NCBI RefSeq assembly: GCF_003269035.1
Contig: NZ_QLTK01000026.1
Span: 42,529-106,528, forward strand
Length of the DNA stretch: 64,000 bases
Direction: 5' to 3'
Source: Paraburkholderia bryophila
GTDB lineage: Bacteria > Pseudomonadota > Gammaproteobacteria > Burkholderiales > Burkholderiaceae
The translations under genes were made by a program, and so were the position numbers. The notes beneath the pieces were generated by a model, which was given only the letters and a program-made list of their open reading frames with translations, was not told the DNA's origin and ran no database searches. The first letter of the stretch is position 1, and each line of letters opens with the position of its first letter. Positions 34,977-44,667 of the stretch are shown in pieces.

Positions 34977-36368
34977 TCAAGCCGAGCCGCTGCCGCCGCC
35001 ACTCACGCGGCCGGCAGCCACGGACACATCCACCACCGCCGCCGCAACCGGCGCCGCCGCCGTCACTTCGGCCGCGGTGGCCGCCGGCACCGGCACGGGT
35101 TGGATGGTCCGCGCCTTCGAACTCACCAGCACCGCGCGCGGCTCGTTGTCGTAAATCACGGCTCGCACACGCGGATAAATCTGCCGTTCCCAGCGGTGCC
35201 CATTAAACACACCGTAATGCCCCACGCCAGTCTGCACATGATGCGTCTTCAGATACGGCCGTAACTTGTCGCACATATCCTGCGCGGCGAGCGTTTGCCC
35301 GACCGCGCAGATATCGTCCTTTTCACCCTCGACGGTCAGCAACGCGGTGCGGCGAATCTTCGACGGCTCCACGAGACGCCCCGCCACCTTAAGCTCATGC
35401 AACGGCAACGCATGCCGCTGAAAAACCGTATCGACCGTCTCCAGATAGAAGTCGGCGGTGAGGTCCATCGTGGCGAAATACTCTTCGTAGAAGGTATGGA
35501 TCGTATCGGCCTTCGCCGGATCGCCTTTCGCGCGCTCGTAATACATCGTCTCGAACGAGTCGAAGTGTCGACCTAGATTCATCGACATAAAGGCGGTCAA
35601 CTGCACGAAACCCGGATACACACGCCGCTGCGCGCCCCCGAAACCGAACGGCACCGCGCTGATCAGGTTCTTCTCGAACCATTCGAGCGGTTTGCTTTTG
35701 GCCAGTTCGTTGACGCGCGTCGGGTTGATGCGCGTATCGAGCGGACCGGCCATCAGTGTCATGCTGGCCGGCTGCGCGGGATGATCGTCGGCGGCCATCA
35801 GCGCGACCGCCGCCAGCGCGGCAACGGTCGGCTGACACACCGCCAGCAGATGCGTGCCGGGGCCGATCGTCTCCGTAAAGTCGATCACGTGCTGCACGAA
35901 TTCGTCGAAGCCGAAGCGGCCCTTGCTCAGCGGCACGTCGCGCGGGTTGTGCCAGTCGGTGATATAGACATCATGTTCGGCCAGCATGGTGCGCACGGTG
36001 CCGCGCAACAGGGTGGCGAAGTGGCCCGACATCGGCGCGATCACCAGCACGCGCGGTTGCGGCGTCGAGAGCGTGGTGTCCTTGCGGAAATGCAGCAGCG
36101 AACAGAACGGCGTGTGCGCAGCGACCTCCTCGACGATCGCCACCTGCTTGCCTTCCGTCACCACACTGTCGATGCCGAACGGCGGTCGTACAGGCGTCAG
36201 CCCGGCGAGCGTCAACAACTCGGCGGCCGCACGCATCGAACGTCCGTGCGGCGTTTCGCCGAACGCGGGCCATGCGTCGAGCGAGTGAATCATCAGGGCC
36301 GCGCCATGCCGCATCGGCAGCATCATGTCGGCAAGGGCCTGGTATGTGGGGTATGCGAACAGGTTCAT
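34977..36368 (-). CDS. phaZ: Intracellular polyhydroxyalkanoate depolymerase
   Basis: Granule-associated PHB depolymerase of about 463 aa that mobilises stored polyester. It has the intracellular PhaZ pattern, where the nucleophile is Cys in VCQPT rather than Ser, the fold's APMSGHFATLLRGTVRTML region, the catalytic Asp in EGEKDDICAVGQT and the catalytic His in GVGHYGVFNG. After about residue 425 comes an Ala/Val/Pro-rich tail ending GGGSGSA that is not typical of characterised family members. The start is chosen at 36368 (GAAGG just upstream); ATG 36419 and further upstream are in frame. No PHA synthesis genes are in the window. Confidence 0.9.
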   Translation of the reverse strand: MNLFAYPTYQALADMMLPMRHGAALMIHSLDAWPAFGETPHGRSMRAAAELLTLAGLTPVRPPFGIDSVVTEGKQVAIVEEVAAHTPFCSLLHFRKDTTLSTPQPRVLVIAPMSGHFATLLRGTVRTMLAEHDVYITDWHNPRDVPLSKGRFGFDEFVQHVIDFTETIGPGTHLLAVCQPTVAALAAVALMAADDHPAQPASMTLMAGPLDTRINPTRVNELAKSKPLEWFEKNLISAVPFGFGGAQRRVYPGFVQLTAFMSMNLGRHFDSFETMYYERAKGDPAKADTIHTFYEEYFATMDLTADFYLETVDTVFQRHALPLHELKVAGRLVEPSKIRRTALLTVEGEKDDICAVGQTLAAQDMCDKLRPYLKTHHVQTGVGHYGVFNGHRWERQIYPRVRAVIYDNEPRAVLVSSKARTIQPVPVPAATAAEVTAAAPVAAAVVDVSVAAGRVSGGGSGSA

Positions 36369-36587
36369 AACCTTCGCACGAGTGCTGAAGAGGAAGGAAC
36401 TCTCGTAGAGGCAAGTCATGTGCCAATCATGCAAGCGCACACGTGCAGACGCCGCTGCACATTGGCATAGCATTTGCGCTGTTCATGGCAACGGGCCGAA
36501 ATTGCCGCGCTTTGGTGCGCGCGCGCACGCCAACGTGCACACAGCGCATCGAGCGACGGCTGGACGCGTCATCTGGAGGAGAATCGT

Positions 36588-37241
36588 ATGGCGAATACCA
36601 CGCTCACCATCAGCAGCAAGAACTATTCGTCGTGGTCGTTGCGCGGCTGGCTGCTGACGCGCTTCAGCGGCCTGCCGTTCGACGAGATCGTAATGCCGAT
36701 CGACGACCCCGCCGCGCGCGCCGAATTGCTGCTGCTATCGCCGTCGATTCTCGTACCGTGCCTGGTTCACGACGGCATCAAGGTGTGGGACACGCTGGCC
36801 ATCGCGGAGTATCTGAACGAGTTGAAACCGGAAGCAGCGCTGCTGCCGAAAGACATTCGCGCGCGAGCGCATTGCCGTTCGATTTGCGGCGAGATGCATT
36901 CGGGTTTCGGCTCGCTGCGCTCGGCGCTGCCGATGAACCTGAAAGCCCATTTTCCGGGCTTCAAGGTATGGGCGCGCGCGCAATCGGACATCGACCGGAT
37001 CGTGACGATCTGGAGCGATTGCCTGAAGCAGTACGGCGGCCCGTTTCTGTTCGGCGAGCGCAGCGCGGCGGACGCGATGTACGCGCCCGTGGTGACGCGC
37101 TTCGTGACTTACGACGTCAAGCTCGATCCGGAGATCGTCGACTACGGGCAGCGGATCATGGCGCTGCCCGAGATGCAGGCGTGGATTGCCGACGCGCAGC
37201 AGGAAGTGGAAGAGATCGACGAACTGGACGTGGAGTTTTAA
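36588..37241 (+). CDS. Glutathione S-transferase family protein
   Basis: 217-aa cytosolic GST. The N-terminal thioredoxin-like domain has ISSKNYSSWSLRGWLLTRF, with the Ser/Tyr positions used for glutathione activation, and the glutathione-binding region ILVPCLVHDGIKVWDTLAIAEYL (in part), where the usual PxL-x-ES motif is changed to WDT. The C-terminal helical domain is present. The ribosome site GGAGGA lies 8 bases before ATG 36588. It is divergent from phaZ across about 220 bp. Substrate unknown. Confidence 0.88.
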   Translation: MANTTLTISSKNYSSWSLRGWLLTRFSGLPFDEIVMPIDDPAARAELLLLSPSILVPCLVHDGIKVWDTLAIAEYLNELKPEAALLPKDIRARAHCRSICGEMHSGFGSLRSALPMNLKAHFPGFKVWARAQSDIDRIVTIWSDCLKQYGGPFLFGERSAADAMYAPVVTRFVTYDVKLDPEIVDYGQRIMALPEMQAWIADAQQEVEEIDELDVEF

Positions 37242-37272
37242 CGACCGCTATCGCTATCGCAAAAGCTCGCGC

Positions 37273-39246
37273 TCAACCCCGCCCGCTTTCCAGCTTGAAC
37301 ACACTGACCACCTGCGCAAGCCGCGCGGCCTGATCGCGCAGTTCGGCGGCCGCGAGTTCCGCTTCGCCGACGATCGTCGCATTCTGCTGGGTGGCCTCGC
37401 CAATCTGCGTCACGGCGAGATTGACCTGCTCGATACCGCCCGATTGCTCGCGCGACGCGACGCTGATTTCGCCCATGATCGCGCGCACCTGGCCGACTTG
37501 CTGCACGATGCCCTGCATCGTCGAGCTGGCTTCTTCGGCGATCTTGAAGCCGCCGCGCACGGTCGCCGCCGACGTCGCGATCAAACTCTCGATCTCCTTC
37601 ACCGAAGCCGCGCTGCGTTGCGCCAGCGCGCGCACTTCCGACGCCACCACCGCGAAGCCCTTACCGTGTTCGCCCGCGCGAGCGGCTTCCACGGCGGCGT
37701 TCAACGCAAGGATGTTGGTCTGGAACGCGATGCCTTCGATCACCGTGGTGATTTCGGCGATTTTCTGCGACGAGCGGCTGATCTCGCCCATGGTCGACAC
37801 CACGCGTTCCACGGCGCGGCCGCCTTCGAGCGCCGCTTCGGCGGCGCGCATAACCAGTGTGTTGGCTTGCGCCGCGTGGTCGGCGTTCTGCTGCACGGTC
37901 GACGTGATCTGCTCCATGCTGGCCGCCGTTTCTTCGAGGCTGCTCGCCTGGGTGGCGATCCGCGCGGCGATATTGCCGCTGCCGGTAGCGATCTTCTCCG
38001 TGCCCTGCGACATACCCGCCGACGCGTTGCGCACTTGCGAAACAATGCGCGCGAGCCCTTCGCCGATGCCGTCGATCGATTGCATCAGGCGGCCGATTTC
38101 GTCGGCGCGAGCGTTCCCGCCCTGTGCCACGCGCACGCTCAGATCGCCAGAAGCGAAGCGTTCGGACGCTTTGGCGGCTTCCGCGAGCGGGCGGCTCACC
38201 ATGCGCCGCACCGCGATCAGGAAGACCACCGCGAACGCGCCCACCAGCACGAAGCCGAGCACGAGGAACGTGTTGCGTGTCGCGGTGACGTCGGCCATCA
38301 CTTCATCGCGCGGCGCGACGCCGCCGACCAGCCATTGCCATTCCGGCACCGTGACGAACGAGACGAATTTGTCGCGTGCGTCGCGCTCGCCGAGCGTGGC
38401 GTCGGCCGAGCGGTATTCGAGCTGGCCTTCCTTCATGTCGAGCATCTGCTGATACGGCGCGTTCGCGTCGTCCGCGCTCTGGCCGGCGGCGGCCGGATGC
38501 ACGATCAGCTTGCCGCGATCCGCGCCCTTCGACGCGTTCAGCACGAAGTAGTAGCCGCTGTCGCCGATCTTCAGATTGCGGATATCGTCTTCGACCGACT
38601 GGATCTGCTTGTCCACGTTCACGCCGACGAACAGCGCGCCGATCACGCGGCCGCTTGCGTCGGTGATCGGCCGGTATTGCGTGATCAAACGTTTGCCGAA
38701 CAGCGCGGCCAGTCCTGTGTAGGACTTGTTCGCGAGGATCAACGCATACGCCGGCGCTTTGCGGTCGAGCAAGGTGCCGATCGCGCGCGCGCCGTCCTGT
38801 TTCTTCAGCGACGTCGTCACGCGCACGAAGTCGTCGCCGCTGCGCGCGAACACGGTGGCGACCGCGCCGCTGCGTTCCAGAAACTGGTCGGGGATGGTGA
38901 AGTCCATGTTGAGGACCTTGTCGCCGGCTTTGATGGTCGGCGTCGCGACGCCGCCAATGTCGACTTTTTGCGTGTCGTCGAGCGTATAGCCGGGTGGCAG
39001 AAAGCTCGCGAACAGCGACATCGAGCGGTCGACCTCGGCCGACAGCGCCTTGTCGAACAGCGTGATCATGGCGGCGATCGAGCGGTCCCGGTCGGCGATA
39101 CGGTCGAGCACCTGATCGCTGACCTGTCTGCCGGCCGTGCGGGTGAGCGCCCAGGTGAAGGCGGCGAATATCAGCGCCACCAGTACGCACGAAAGAACGG
39201 CAAGCCGGGCGCCGACGCTGGCGCGGCGCAGAGAGAGGAATTCCAT
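37273..39246 (-). CDS. Methyl-accepting chemotaxis protein with Cache sensor
   Basis: Chemoreceptor of 657 aa. TM1 is near residues 13-34 (LAVLSCVLVALIFAAFTWAL), and a long periplasmic part (about 35-310) has the pattern of a Cache3-Cache2-type sensor, with VFARSGDDFVRVTTSL, GRVIGALFVGVNVDKQ and GDSGYYFVLNASKGADRGKL. TM2 is around 335-356, then HAMP and a methylated coiled coil with the conserved tip IEGIAFQTNILALNAAVEAA. Cache receptors of this kind bind small organic acids or amino acids. The gene is monocistronic behind a sigma-28-like promoter. Confidence 0.93.
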   Translation of the reverse strand: MEFLSLRRASVGARLAVLSCVLVALIFAAFTWALTRTAGRQVSDQVLDRIADRDRSIAAMITLFDKALSAEVDRSMSLFASFLPPGYTLDDTQKVDIGGVATPTIKAGDKVLNMDFTIPDQFLERSGAVATVFARSGDDFVRVTTSLKKQDGARAIGTLLDRKAPAYALILANKSYTGLAALFGKRLITQYRPITDASGRVIGALFVGVNVDKQIQSVEDDIRNLKIGDSGYYFVLNASKGADRGKLIVHPAAAGQSADDANAPYQQMLDMKEGQLEYRSADATLGERDARDKFVSFVTVPEWQWLVGGVAPRDEVMADVTATRNTFLVLGFVLVGAFAVVFLIAVRRMVSRPLAEAAKASERFASGDLSVRVAQGGNARADEIGRLMQSIDGIGEGLARIVSQVRNASAGMSQGTEKIATGSGNIAARIATQASSLEETAASMEQITSTVQQNADHAAQANTLVMRAAEAALEGGRAVERVVSTMGEISRSSQKIAEITTVIEGIAFQTNILALNAAVEAARAGEHGKGFAVVASEVRALAQRSAASVKEIESLIATSAATVRGGFKIAEEASSTMQGIVQQVGQVRAIMGEISVASREQSGGIEQVNLAVTQIGEATQQNATIVGEAELAAAELRDQAARLAQVVSVFKLESGRG

Positions 39247-39321
39247 TGACGATTACGCAGTGAGGAGGACAAGCGAAAGCGCGGGTCCTGCGTAAGCGGG
39301 GTCCGCGCGTTGATATCAGGG

Positions 39322-39349
39322 TTAACGGCAGTGTCGTCCGCTTTCTTTA
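39322..39349 (-). promoter_or_regulatory. Candidate sigma-28 promoter of the Cache chemoreceptor gene
   Basis: On the minus strand TAAA (39349-39346), a 16-bp spacer and GCCGTTAA (39329-39322) match the flagellar sigma factor pattern. The 14-base stretch starting at GCCGTTAA is identical to that before the chemoreceptor at 23040. It lies about 75 bp upstream of the start codon. Confidence 0.65.
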
Positions 39350-39415
39350 GGTTTTTGAAAGCTCGACGTAATCGGTGAGGTGTCTACGCCACGAGGCGGC
39401 TCGACGGCTTGACCA

Positions 39416-41995
39416 TCAACGCCCCGTCGATCCGGGCGCACCGCGCCAGGTACGCAGCAGCAGCGCGTTGGTGACGACGCTAACGCTCGAAAACGCCATC
39501 GCCGCGCCGGCTAGCATCGGGTTCAGCCAGCCGAAGGCGGCCAGCGGAATCCCGATCAGGTTGTAGACGAACGCCCAGAACAGGTTCTGCTGGATCTTGC
39601 GCCAGGTCCTGCGCGAAATGTCGATCGCGTCGGCCACCAGCGCCGGATCGCCGCGCATCAGCGTGATGCCGGCCGCGTGCATGGCGACGTCGGTGCCGGT
39701 CGCCATGGCGATGCCGATGTCGGCGGCGGCTAGCGCGGGGGCATCGTTGATGCCGTCGCCCGCCATCGCCACGATGCCGGCGCTGCGGATTTTCAGGTCG
39801 CGGATCACGCGGGCTTTGTCGTCGGGCAGCACGTCGGCGTGGAATTCGTCGATGCCGAGCGCTTTGGCGACGCTGGCGGCGCTGCCACGGTTGTCGCCCG
39901 TGACGAGCACGCTTTTGATGCCCATCCGCGCCAGCCGCTCGATGGCGGCGCGCGCGGTCGGTTTGACGGTATCGCCGAAAGCGATCAGGGCGAGGGCGGT
40001 GGGCGCCTGCTGGTCGCGCTGCATCAGCCAGGAAACCGTATTGCCGGCGGCTTCGAGTTCGCGAGCGCGTTCCGTCAGCGCCGGCGGTAATGCGATGCCG
40101 AGTTCGTTGAGCCAGCGCGTGCTGCCCAGCGCTAGCGTGTGACCTGCGACCTCCGCTTCGACGCCGCGACCCGCCACGGCGCGCGCGGCGCTTGCTGTAC
40201 TTGCCTTGGTTGCCGCCTGAGGCTGGCTTGCCGACACGGCCTCGTACGCCGTGATCACCGCCCGCGCCAACGGGTGATCGCTGTGCTGCTGCACGGCTGC
40301 CGCCAGCGCCAAAGCTTCGTCACGGCCGATCTCGCCGATCGGTTCGAAGGCCGTCATCGATGGTTGGCCAAGCGTCAACGTGCCGGTTTTGTCGAACGCG
40401 ACGATCGTCACGCGATGCGCGGTTTCCAGCGCTTCGGCGTCCTTGATCAGCACGCCGTGCCGCGCGGCGACGCCGGTGCCGGCCATGATCGCGGCGGGCG
40501 TGGCCAGGCCGAGCGCGCACGGACAGGCGATCACCAGCACGGCGACCGCGTTGAGGATGGCGGTCTCACCGCCCGCACCCGCGATCAGCCAGCCCGCCAA
40601 CGTGAGCGCGGCGATCGCCAGAATCGCCGGCACGAAGATTTCGCTGACGCGGTCCACCAGTCGCTGGATCGGCGCTTTCTCGGCCTGTGCGCTTTCCACG
40701 AGGCGGATGATCCGCGCGAGCGTGGTTTCCGCGCCGATCGCGGTAGTGGTCACCGCAAGCGCGCCTTCGCCGTTGATCGAGCCGGCGGTGACCTTGTCGG
40801 CGGCCTGTTTCGGCACCGGCAGGCTTTCGCCCGTAATCAGCGATTCGTCGATGTGCGTGCGGCCTTCGAGCACCGCGCCGTCTACCGGTACGCGTTCGCC
40901 GGGACGCACGATCACGACCGTGCCGACCCGCACTTGCGCGAGCGGCACCTCGCGCTCGTCGGCGCCGACGCGAATGCGCGCGCGGTCGGGGCGCAGCGCG
41001 TTGAGCGCGCGGATCGCGTCGGTGGTCTGGCGCTTGGCGCGGGCCTCAAGCCACTTGCCGAAGCGCACCAGCGTAATCACCACCGCCGACGCCTCGAAAT
41101 ACAGATGCATCATGTCGCCGGGATGCGTTGCCAGTTCGTAGACGCTGATGCCATACGCCGCCGACGTGCCCAGCGCCACCAGCAGATCCATATTGCCTGC
41201 GCCAGCGCGCACGGCGCGGAAGGCGGCGCGATAGAAGCGCGCGCCGAACACGAATTGCACGATCGACGCGAGCGCGAACTGCAGCCAGGGCGACAGCATG
41301 GCGTGCACGCCGAACCATTCGGCGACCATCGGCACGACGAGCGGCAGGGTCAGCACGGCGGAGGCGAGGACGGCGGCCAGTTCGCGGCGGCTTTGTTCGC
41401 GTTTGCGGTCGGTGGGGGCGATCGAGGCGACAGGGGGCGCGTGACTGCCGGCATTGCCGTGATCCAGACGGCTCGCCTCGTAGCCGGCTTTCTCCACGGC
41501 GGCGATCAGTGCCTCGGCGGTTGGGTCGGAGTCGGCGCCGCTCAGGCTGACGGTCGCCGTTTCGGTGGCCAGATTCACCGACGCGCCCGTCACGCCCGCT
41601 ACCTTCGTCAGTGCTTTCTCGACGCGCATCGCGCAGGAAGCGCAGGTCATGCCGCCGATCGCCAACCCGGTGGCTTGCGGCGCCTGCATGGCCGCTGCGG
41701 CCAAGGCGGACGCCGCAGGCGCAGCATGCTCGGACGCCACCAGCGTCGCTTCGTAGCCCGCTTTGCGCACGGCGGTGGCGAGCGTGTCGGGTTCGACGGT
41801 GGCGTCGCTCTCGATACGGGCTTTTTCCGTGGCGAGATTCACCGACGCGCGCGTGACGCCCGGCACTTTGGCCAGCGCCTTTTCGACCCGCATTGCGCAT
41901 GAGGTACAAGTCATCCCGCCAATGTCGAGTTCGGCGGTTCGGGCTGGAGTGGCGGCGGCGTCCGAGGGACGCTGCGGGTTCGCAAGTTCTGTCAT
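39416..41995 (-). CDS. copA: Copper-exporting P1B-type ATPase
   Basis: Inner-membrane Cu(I) efflux pump of 859 aa. Two N-terminal heavy-metal-associated domains carry GMTCTSC and GMTCASC. The membrane metal site is CPC in VIACPCALGLATP; DKTGTLT holds the phosphorylated Asp, and GDGINDAPALAAADIG is the hinge. TM7 YNLIGIPLAA and TM8 MAFSSVSVV match the Cu(I) subgroup rather than zinc/cadmium pumps. ATG 41995 is preferred to a TTG at 42004. Expression is probably controlled by a MerR-type activator, given the promoter directly upstream, but no cueR gene is nearby. Confidence 0.95.
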   Translation of the reverse strand: MTELANPQRPSDAAATPARTAELDIGGMTCTSCAMRVEKALAKVPGVTRASVNLATEKARIESDATVEPDTLATAVRKAGYEATLVASEHAAPAASALAAAAMQAPQATGLAIGGMTCASCAMRVEKALTKVAGVTGASVNLATETATVSLSGADSDPTAEALIAAVEKAGYEASRLDHGNAGSHAPPVASIAPTDRKREQSRRELAAVLASAVLTLPLVVPMVAEWFGVHAMLSPWLQFALASIVQFVFGARFYRAAFRAVRAGAGNMDLLVALGTSAAYGISVYELATHPGDMMHLYFEASAVVITLVRFGKWLEARAKRQTTDAIRALNALRPDRARIRVGADEREVPLAQVRVGTVVIVRPGERVPVDGAVLEGRTHIDESLITGESLPVPKQAADKVTAGSINGEGALAVTTTAIGAETTLARIIRLVESAQAEKAPIQRLVDRVSEIFVPAILAIAALTLAGWLIAGAGGETAILNAVAVLVIACPCALGLATPAAIMAGTGVAARHGVLIKDAEALETAHRVTIVAFDKTGTLTLGQPSMTAFEPIGEIGRDEALALAAAVQQHSDHPLARAVITAYEAVSASQPQAATKASTASAARAVAGRGVEAEVAGHTLALGSTRWLNELGIALPPALTERARELEAAGNTVSWLMQRDQQAPTALALIAFGDTVKPTARAAIERLARMGIKSVLVTGDNRGSAASVAKALGIDEFHADVLPDDKARVIRDLKIRSAGIVAMAGDGINDAPALAAADIGIAMATGTDVAMHAAGITLMRGDPALVADAIDISRRTWRKIQQNLFWAFVYNLIGIPLAAFGWLNPMLAGAAMAFSSVSVVTNALLLRTWRGAPGSTGR

Positions 41996-42038
41996 GGTAG
42001 GCAAGGCTCATGGCGGCATGGGGCCGCGTAATGAACCC

Positions 42039-42069
42039 AGTATCTTCCTTCCCATGATGGGAAGGTCAA
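42039..42069 (-). promoter_or_regulatory. CueR-type copA promoter
   Basis: On the minus strand TTGACC (42069-42064) and GATACT (42044-42039) are separated by 19 bp, the over-long spacer typical of MerR-family promoters. The spacer region holds the dyad CCTTCCC-N5-GGGAAGG (42047-42065), the classic CueR/copper type of site. Copper-activated transcription of copA is expected. Confidence 0.88.
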
Positions 42070-42103
42070 GGGCGGTTTGCGCGATGCGGCCGAAAGCCGC
42101 CCC

Positions 42104-42745
42104 TCAGAACGCCGGCGGCGCATCCAGCATGGCCTGCCCGACCGCCTGCTGGTCATCGCTGGAACGCGTCAGCAGCGTCTCGGCCGCGCCGCGCCGGTCG
42201 GCGGCGGCCTTGTTCTGGCCGAGTTTCCATTTGCCGACCAGCCGCGTCACCTCGATCTCGATCCCGACAATCGCGCCGAGCATCTGCGCGATAAAGTCGG
42301 CGGGCGCGTCGCCCATTTTCCACGGCACCGGCTCGCCGGCTTCCATCTTGCGGGTCAGCCGCGCCACCAGACCGCGGACGAACGTTTCGTCGTCGCGTAC
42401 GACGATCCGGCCATGCGCATGCACGACCATGTAGTTGTAAGTCGGCACTTGCCGATGCGCGTCGTGTTTGCTCGGATACCAGTTCGGCGAAATATAGGCC
42501 GTCGCCCCCTGGAATATGACGAGCGCGTCGGCATGGGTGGACACCTCCTGCCAGACCGGATTGGCCCGGGCCACGTGGGCCCGCAGGATGGTGCCGCCTG
42601 CGGGGGCGGCGTCCAGTTCGAACGGCACATGATTCGCATCGAGGCCGTTGGGTCCGTTCGTAATCAGCGCGCCGAGCGGCTGCTCGCCGATCAGGCGATG
42701 GAGAACCTCGGGCCGGTTCTCCTCGAAATGCGCGGGCATGTACAT
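42104..42745 (-). CDS. PaiB-family FMN-binding protein
   Basis: 213-aa protein of the family annotated as FMN-binding negative transcriptional regulator (Bacillus PaiB), a split-barrel flavin-binding fold. The start MYMPAHFEENRPEVLHRLI is typical; further marks are GPNGLDANHVPFELD, GTILRAHVARANPVWQ and the SPNWYPSKHDAHRQVPTYNY signature. ATG 42745 has CGGAG 6 bases upstream; longer frames are rejected. No helix-turn-helix is present, so a direct DNA-binding role is doubtful. It is followed by copA on the same strand after about 100 bp, but copA has its own promoter. Confidence 0.88.
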   Translation of the reverse strand: MYMPAHFEENRPEVLHRLIGEQPLGALITNGPNGLDANHVPFELDAAPAGGTILRAHVARANPVWQEVSTHADALVIFQGATAYISPNWYPSKHDAHRQVPTYNYMVVHAHGRIVVRDDETFVRGLVARLTRKMEAGEPVPWKMGDAPADFIAQMLGAIVGIEIEVTRLVGKWKLGQNKAAADRRGAAETLLTRSSDDQQAVGQAMLDAPPAF

Positions 42746-43034
42746 AAAACACTCCGGATCCACGAGGGCGAAAGCACCGCCAGACTTTGAAACGAGCGAC
42801 CCGGCAGACAGGGCAAAACCAGCCGAATCCGGCGCAATCGCGCATGGCGTGTGCATGACAACGCGCTATTCATACCTTTGCGCTTGCCTGGTGAGCAAGG
42901 ATACGATACAACCCGATGTTGTCGGCATCGCGCACGGCGGACTGGCTGTGCTGGGTTTGGGGAGGCCCCGCCAAAGCAGATCTCGCTGCGCGCCGACGTC
43001 TCCCTTAGGACCGCACGTTCCGCCACCTGAACGA

Positions 43035-44453
43035 ATGATAAAAAATCGCCGAGAACTGTTTTCGCTTCACTGGACCTGCGCATCGTTCGCAGGCCTCGCA
43101 TTTCTGGCCGGTTGCGCGTCGCCTCCTGCCGCGACACAAAAACCCACCGGCTGGATCAAGGACGAAGTCGCCGACTCGTACGTATTCGGCTACCCGCTGG
43201 TGCTGATGGGTGTCGCGCGCGACGCGGCGGTCGGCACCGATCCGGGTCAGGCGCCGCTCAACACGCTGCGCCACGCCCAGGCATTGCCGCCGGTCGGCGC
43301 ATCCAACCCGCCGCAGCCGAGCCTCGACACGCTCGACTCGACCGGCTGGCTGGACGTCGGCAGCGAGCCGGTGATCGTTTCGCTGCCCGATTCGCATGGC
43401 CGTTACGTCGATGCCCGCGTGCTGGACATGTGGACCAACGTCGTCTGGTCGACCAGTGCGCAATTCACCACCCGCGCGGCCGGCATCAAATCGCAAACGA
43501 TTGCCTTTGTCGGCCCCGGCTGGCAGGGCGATCTGCCCAAGGGCGCGAAGCGCGTCGACGTGCCGACCCGCAACGCGTGGGTGAGCGTGCGTATCCAGTC
43601 GAACGGCACGCGCGACCTGACGGCAGTCCGCAAGTTGCAGCGCGCCATTCGCGTCGCGCCGCTTAGCGTCTATACCGGCGACGGGCGTACGGCGACGATT
43701 ACGCCGCCGCGCAGCAATGCCGCCGACGCGGCCATAAGCGCATCCGGCACGCCAGCCGCGCAAGTCGCCGCGCTCGACGCCAACGGTTTTTTTACGCGAC
43801 TCGCGCAAGCCTTGCCCGACAATCCGCCGACACCGGCCGACCCGCACGCGCTGAAATTCCTCGCCGACCTGGGCGTTACGCCGGGTGAGCCGGTCAAACT
43901 GCCGAAAGCGACCGATGCGATTGCCGCCGGCCTCACCGAAGGTCATGAGCGGGTCGTCACGGCGCCGTCCAATTTGCTGAACGGCAACGGTTGGAACTGG
44001 TTTGGCGACGGCGTCGGCAATTACGGTCCCGACTATGCGTTGCGCGCTTACGCTGCGTCCATGCAACCGGGCATCGGCACGAAAGACGACGAAGTTCGCG
44101 CGGTCGTCACGCAAGACAGCGACGGCCATGCGTTGAACGGCGCCAATCGCTACGTGATTCACTTTGCGCCGAACCAGTTGCCGCCGGTGCGCGGTTTCTG
44201 GTCGATCACCGCTTACACGAAAGACGGTGCGTTGGGCGAAAGCGCGCCGGCCCGTCTGGCGGTCGGCGATCGTAACGGCGCACGCCGCAATCGCGACGGT
44301 TCGCTCGACGTGACCGTCTCGTCGGTGCGCGGCAAGAGCGGCAACTGGTTGCCGGCGCCGCGCGCCGATCTGCAACTGGTGCTGCGTTTGTATGCGCCGA
44401 AGCCGCAAGCCACCGACGGTAGCTGGCAACCGCCGGCGGTCGTGCGGCAGTGA
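43035..44453 (+). CDS. DUF1254/DUF1214-domain lipoprotein
   Basis: Exported protein of 472 aa with a lipoprotein-type signal peptide (lipobox LAGC, Cys at about 27-28). An N-terminal DUF1254 region (VADSYVFGYPLVLMGVARD, then NTLRHAQALPP) is followed by a C-terminal DUF1214 region (NRYVIHFAPNQLPPVRGFWSITAYTKDG). Proteins of this family are widespread in soil bacteria, with no settled function. The ATG at 43035 begins the signal peptide; the frame runs upstream through the antisense PaiB gene, which is an artefact. The gene ends at a strong terminator. Confidence 0.85.
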   Translation: MIKNRRELFSLHWTCASFAGLAFLAGCASPPAATQKPTGWIKDEVADSYVFGYPLVLMGVARDAAVGTDPGQAPLNTLRHAQALPPVGASNPPQPSLDTLDSTGWLDVGSEPVIVSLPDSHGRYVDARVLDMWTNVVWSTSAQFTTRAAGIKSQTIAFVGPGWQGDLPKGAKRVDVPTRNAWVSVRIQSNGTRDLTAVRKLQRAIRVAPLSVYTGDGRTATITPPRSNAADAAISASGTPAAQVAALDANGFFTRLAQALPDNPPTPADPHALKFLADLGVTPGEPVKLPKATDAIAAGLTEGHERVVTAPSNLLNGNGWNWFGDGVGNYGPDYALRAYAASMQPGIGTKDDEVRAVVTQDSDGHALNGANRYVIHFAPNQLPPVRGFWSITAYTKDGALGESAPARLAVGDRNGARRNRDGSLDVTVSSVRGKSGNWLPAPRADLQLVLRLYAPKPQATDGSWQPPAVVRQ

Positions 44454-44500
44454 AATGCGTCGCTGATATGACAGTCGCGCGCGCTTGATGCGTCGATTAA

Positions 44501-44545
44501 TTTATGCCCGCCGTTTTACGACGGCGGGCATAAACTTTTAATAGC
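44501..44545 (+). terminator. Terminator after the DUF1254 gene
   Basis: A 14-bp perfect stem (44501-44514 with 44521-44534) with a 6-base loop, followed by ACTTTTAATA. Confidence 0.88.
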
Positions 44546-44556
44546 GTCAGCGATTG

Positions 44557-44607
44557 TGTAAGCCCAAGCTTACATTTCTGTCCCACACCAGATTCACGAC
44601 TTATACT
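44557..44607 (+). promoter_or_regulatory. Candidate operator and promoter of the AsmA-like gene
   Basis: A perfect dyad TGTAAGC-CCAA-GCTTACA (44557-44574) lies upstream of a -10-like TATACT (44602-44607). The expected -35 is poor and the dyad is centred near -48, a position typical for an activator. The downstream start is ATG 44668. The regulator is unknown. Confidence 0.45.
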
Positions 44608-44667
44608 GCCGCTTGCGGGATTTTCGTTTTCGCGGCGGGCTTGCCGCCGCACTACCCAAGACCGAGC

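Noticed and set aside
42219..42746. Long alternative frames over the PaiB-like gene
   Set aside because: Shadow frames; the PaiB family protein accounts for the region with a good ribosome site.
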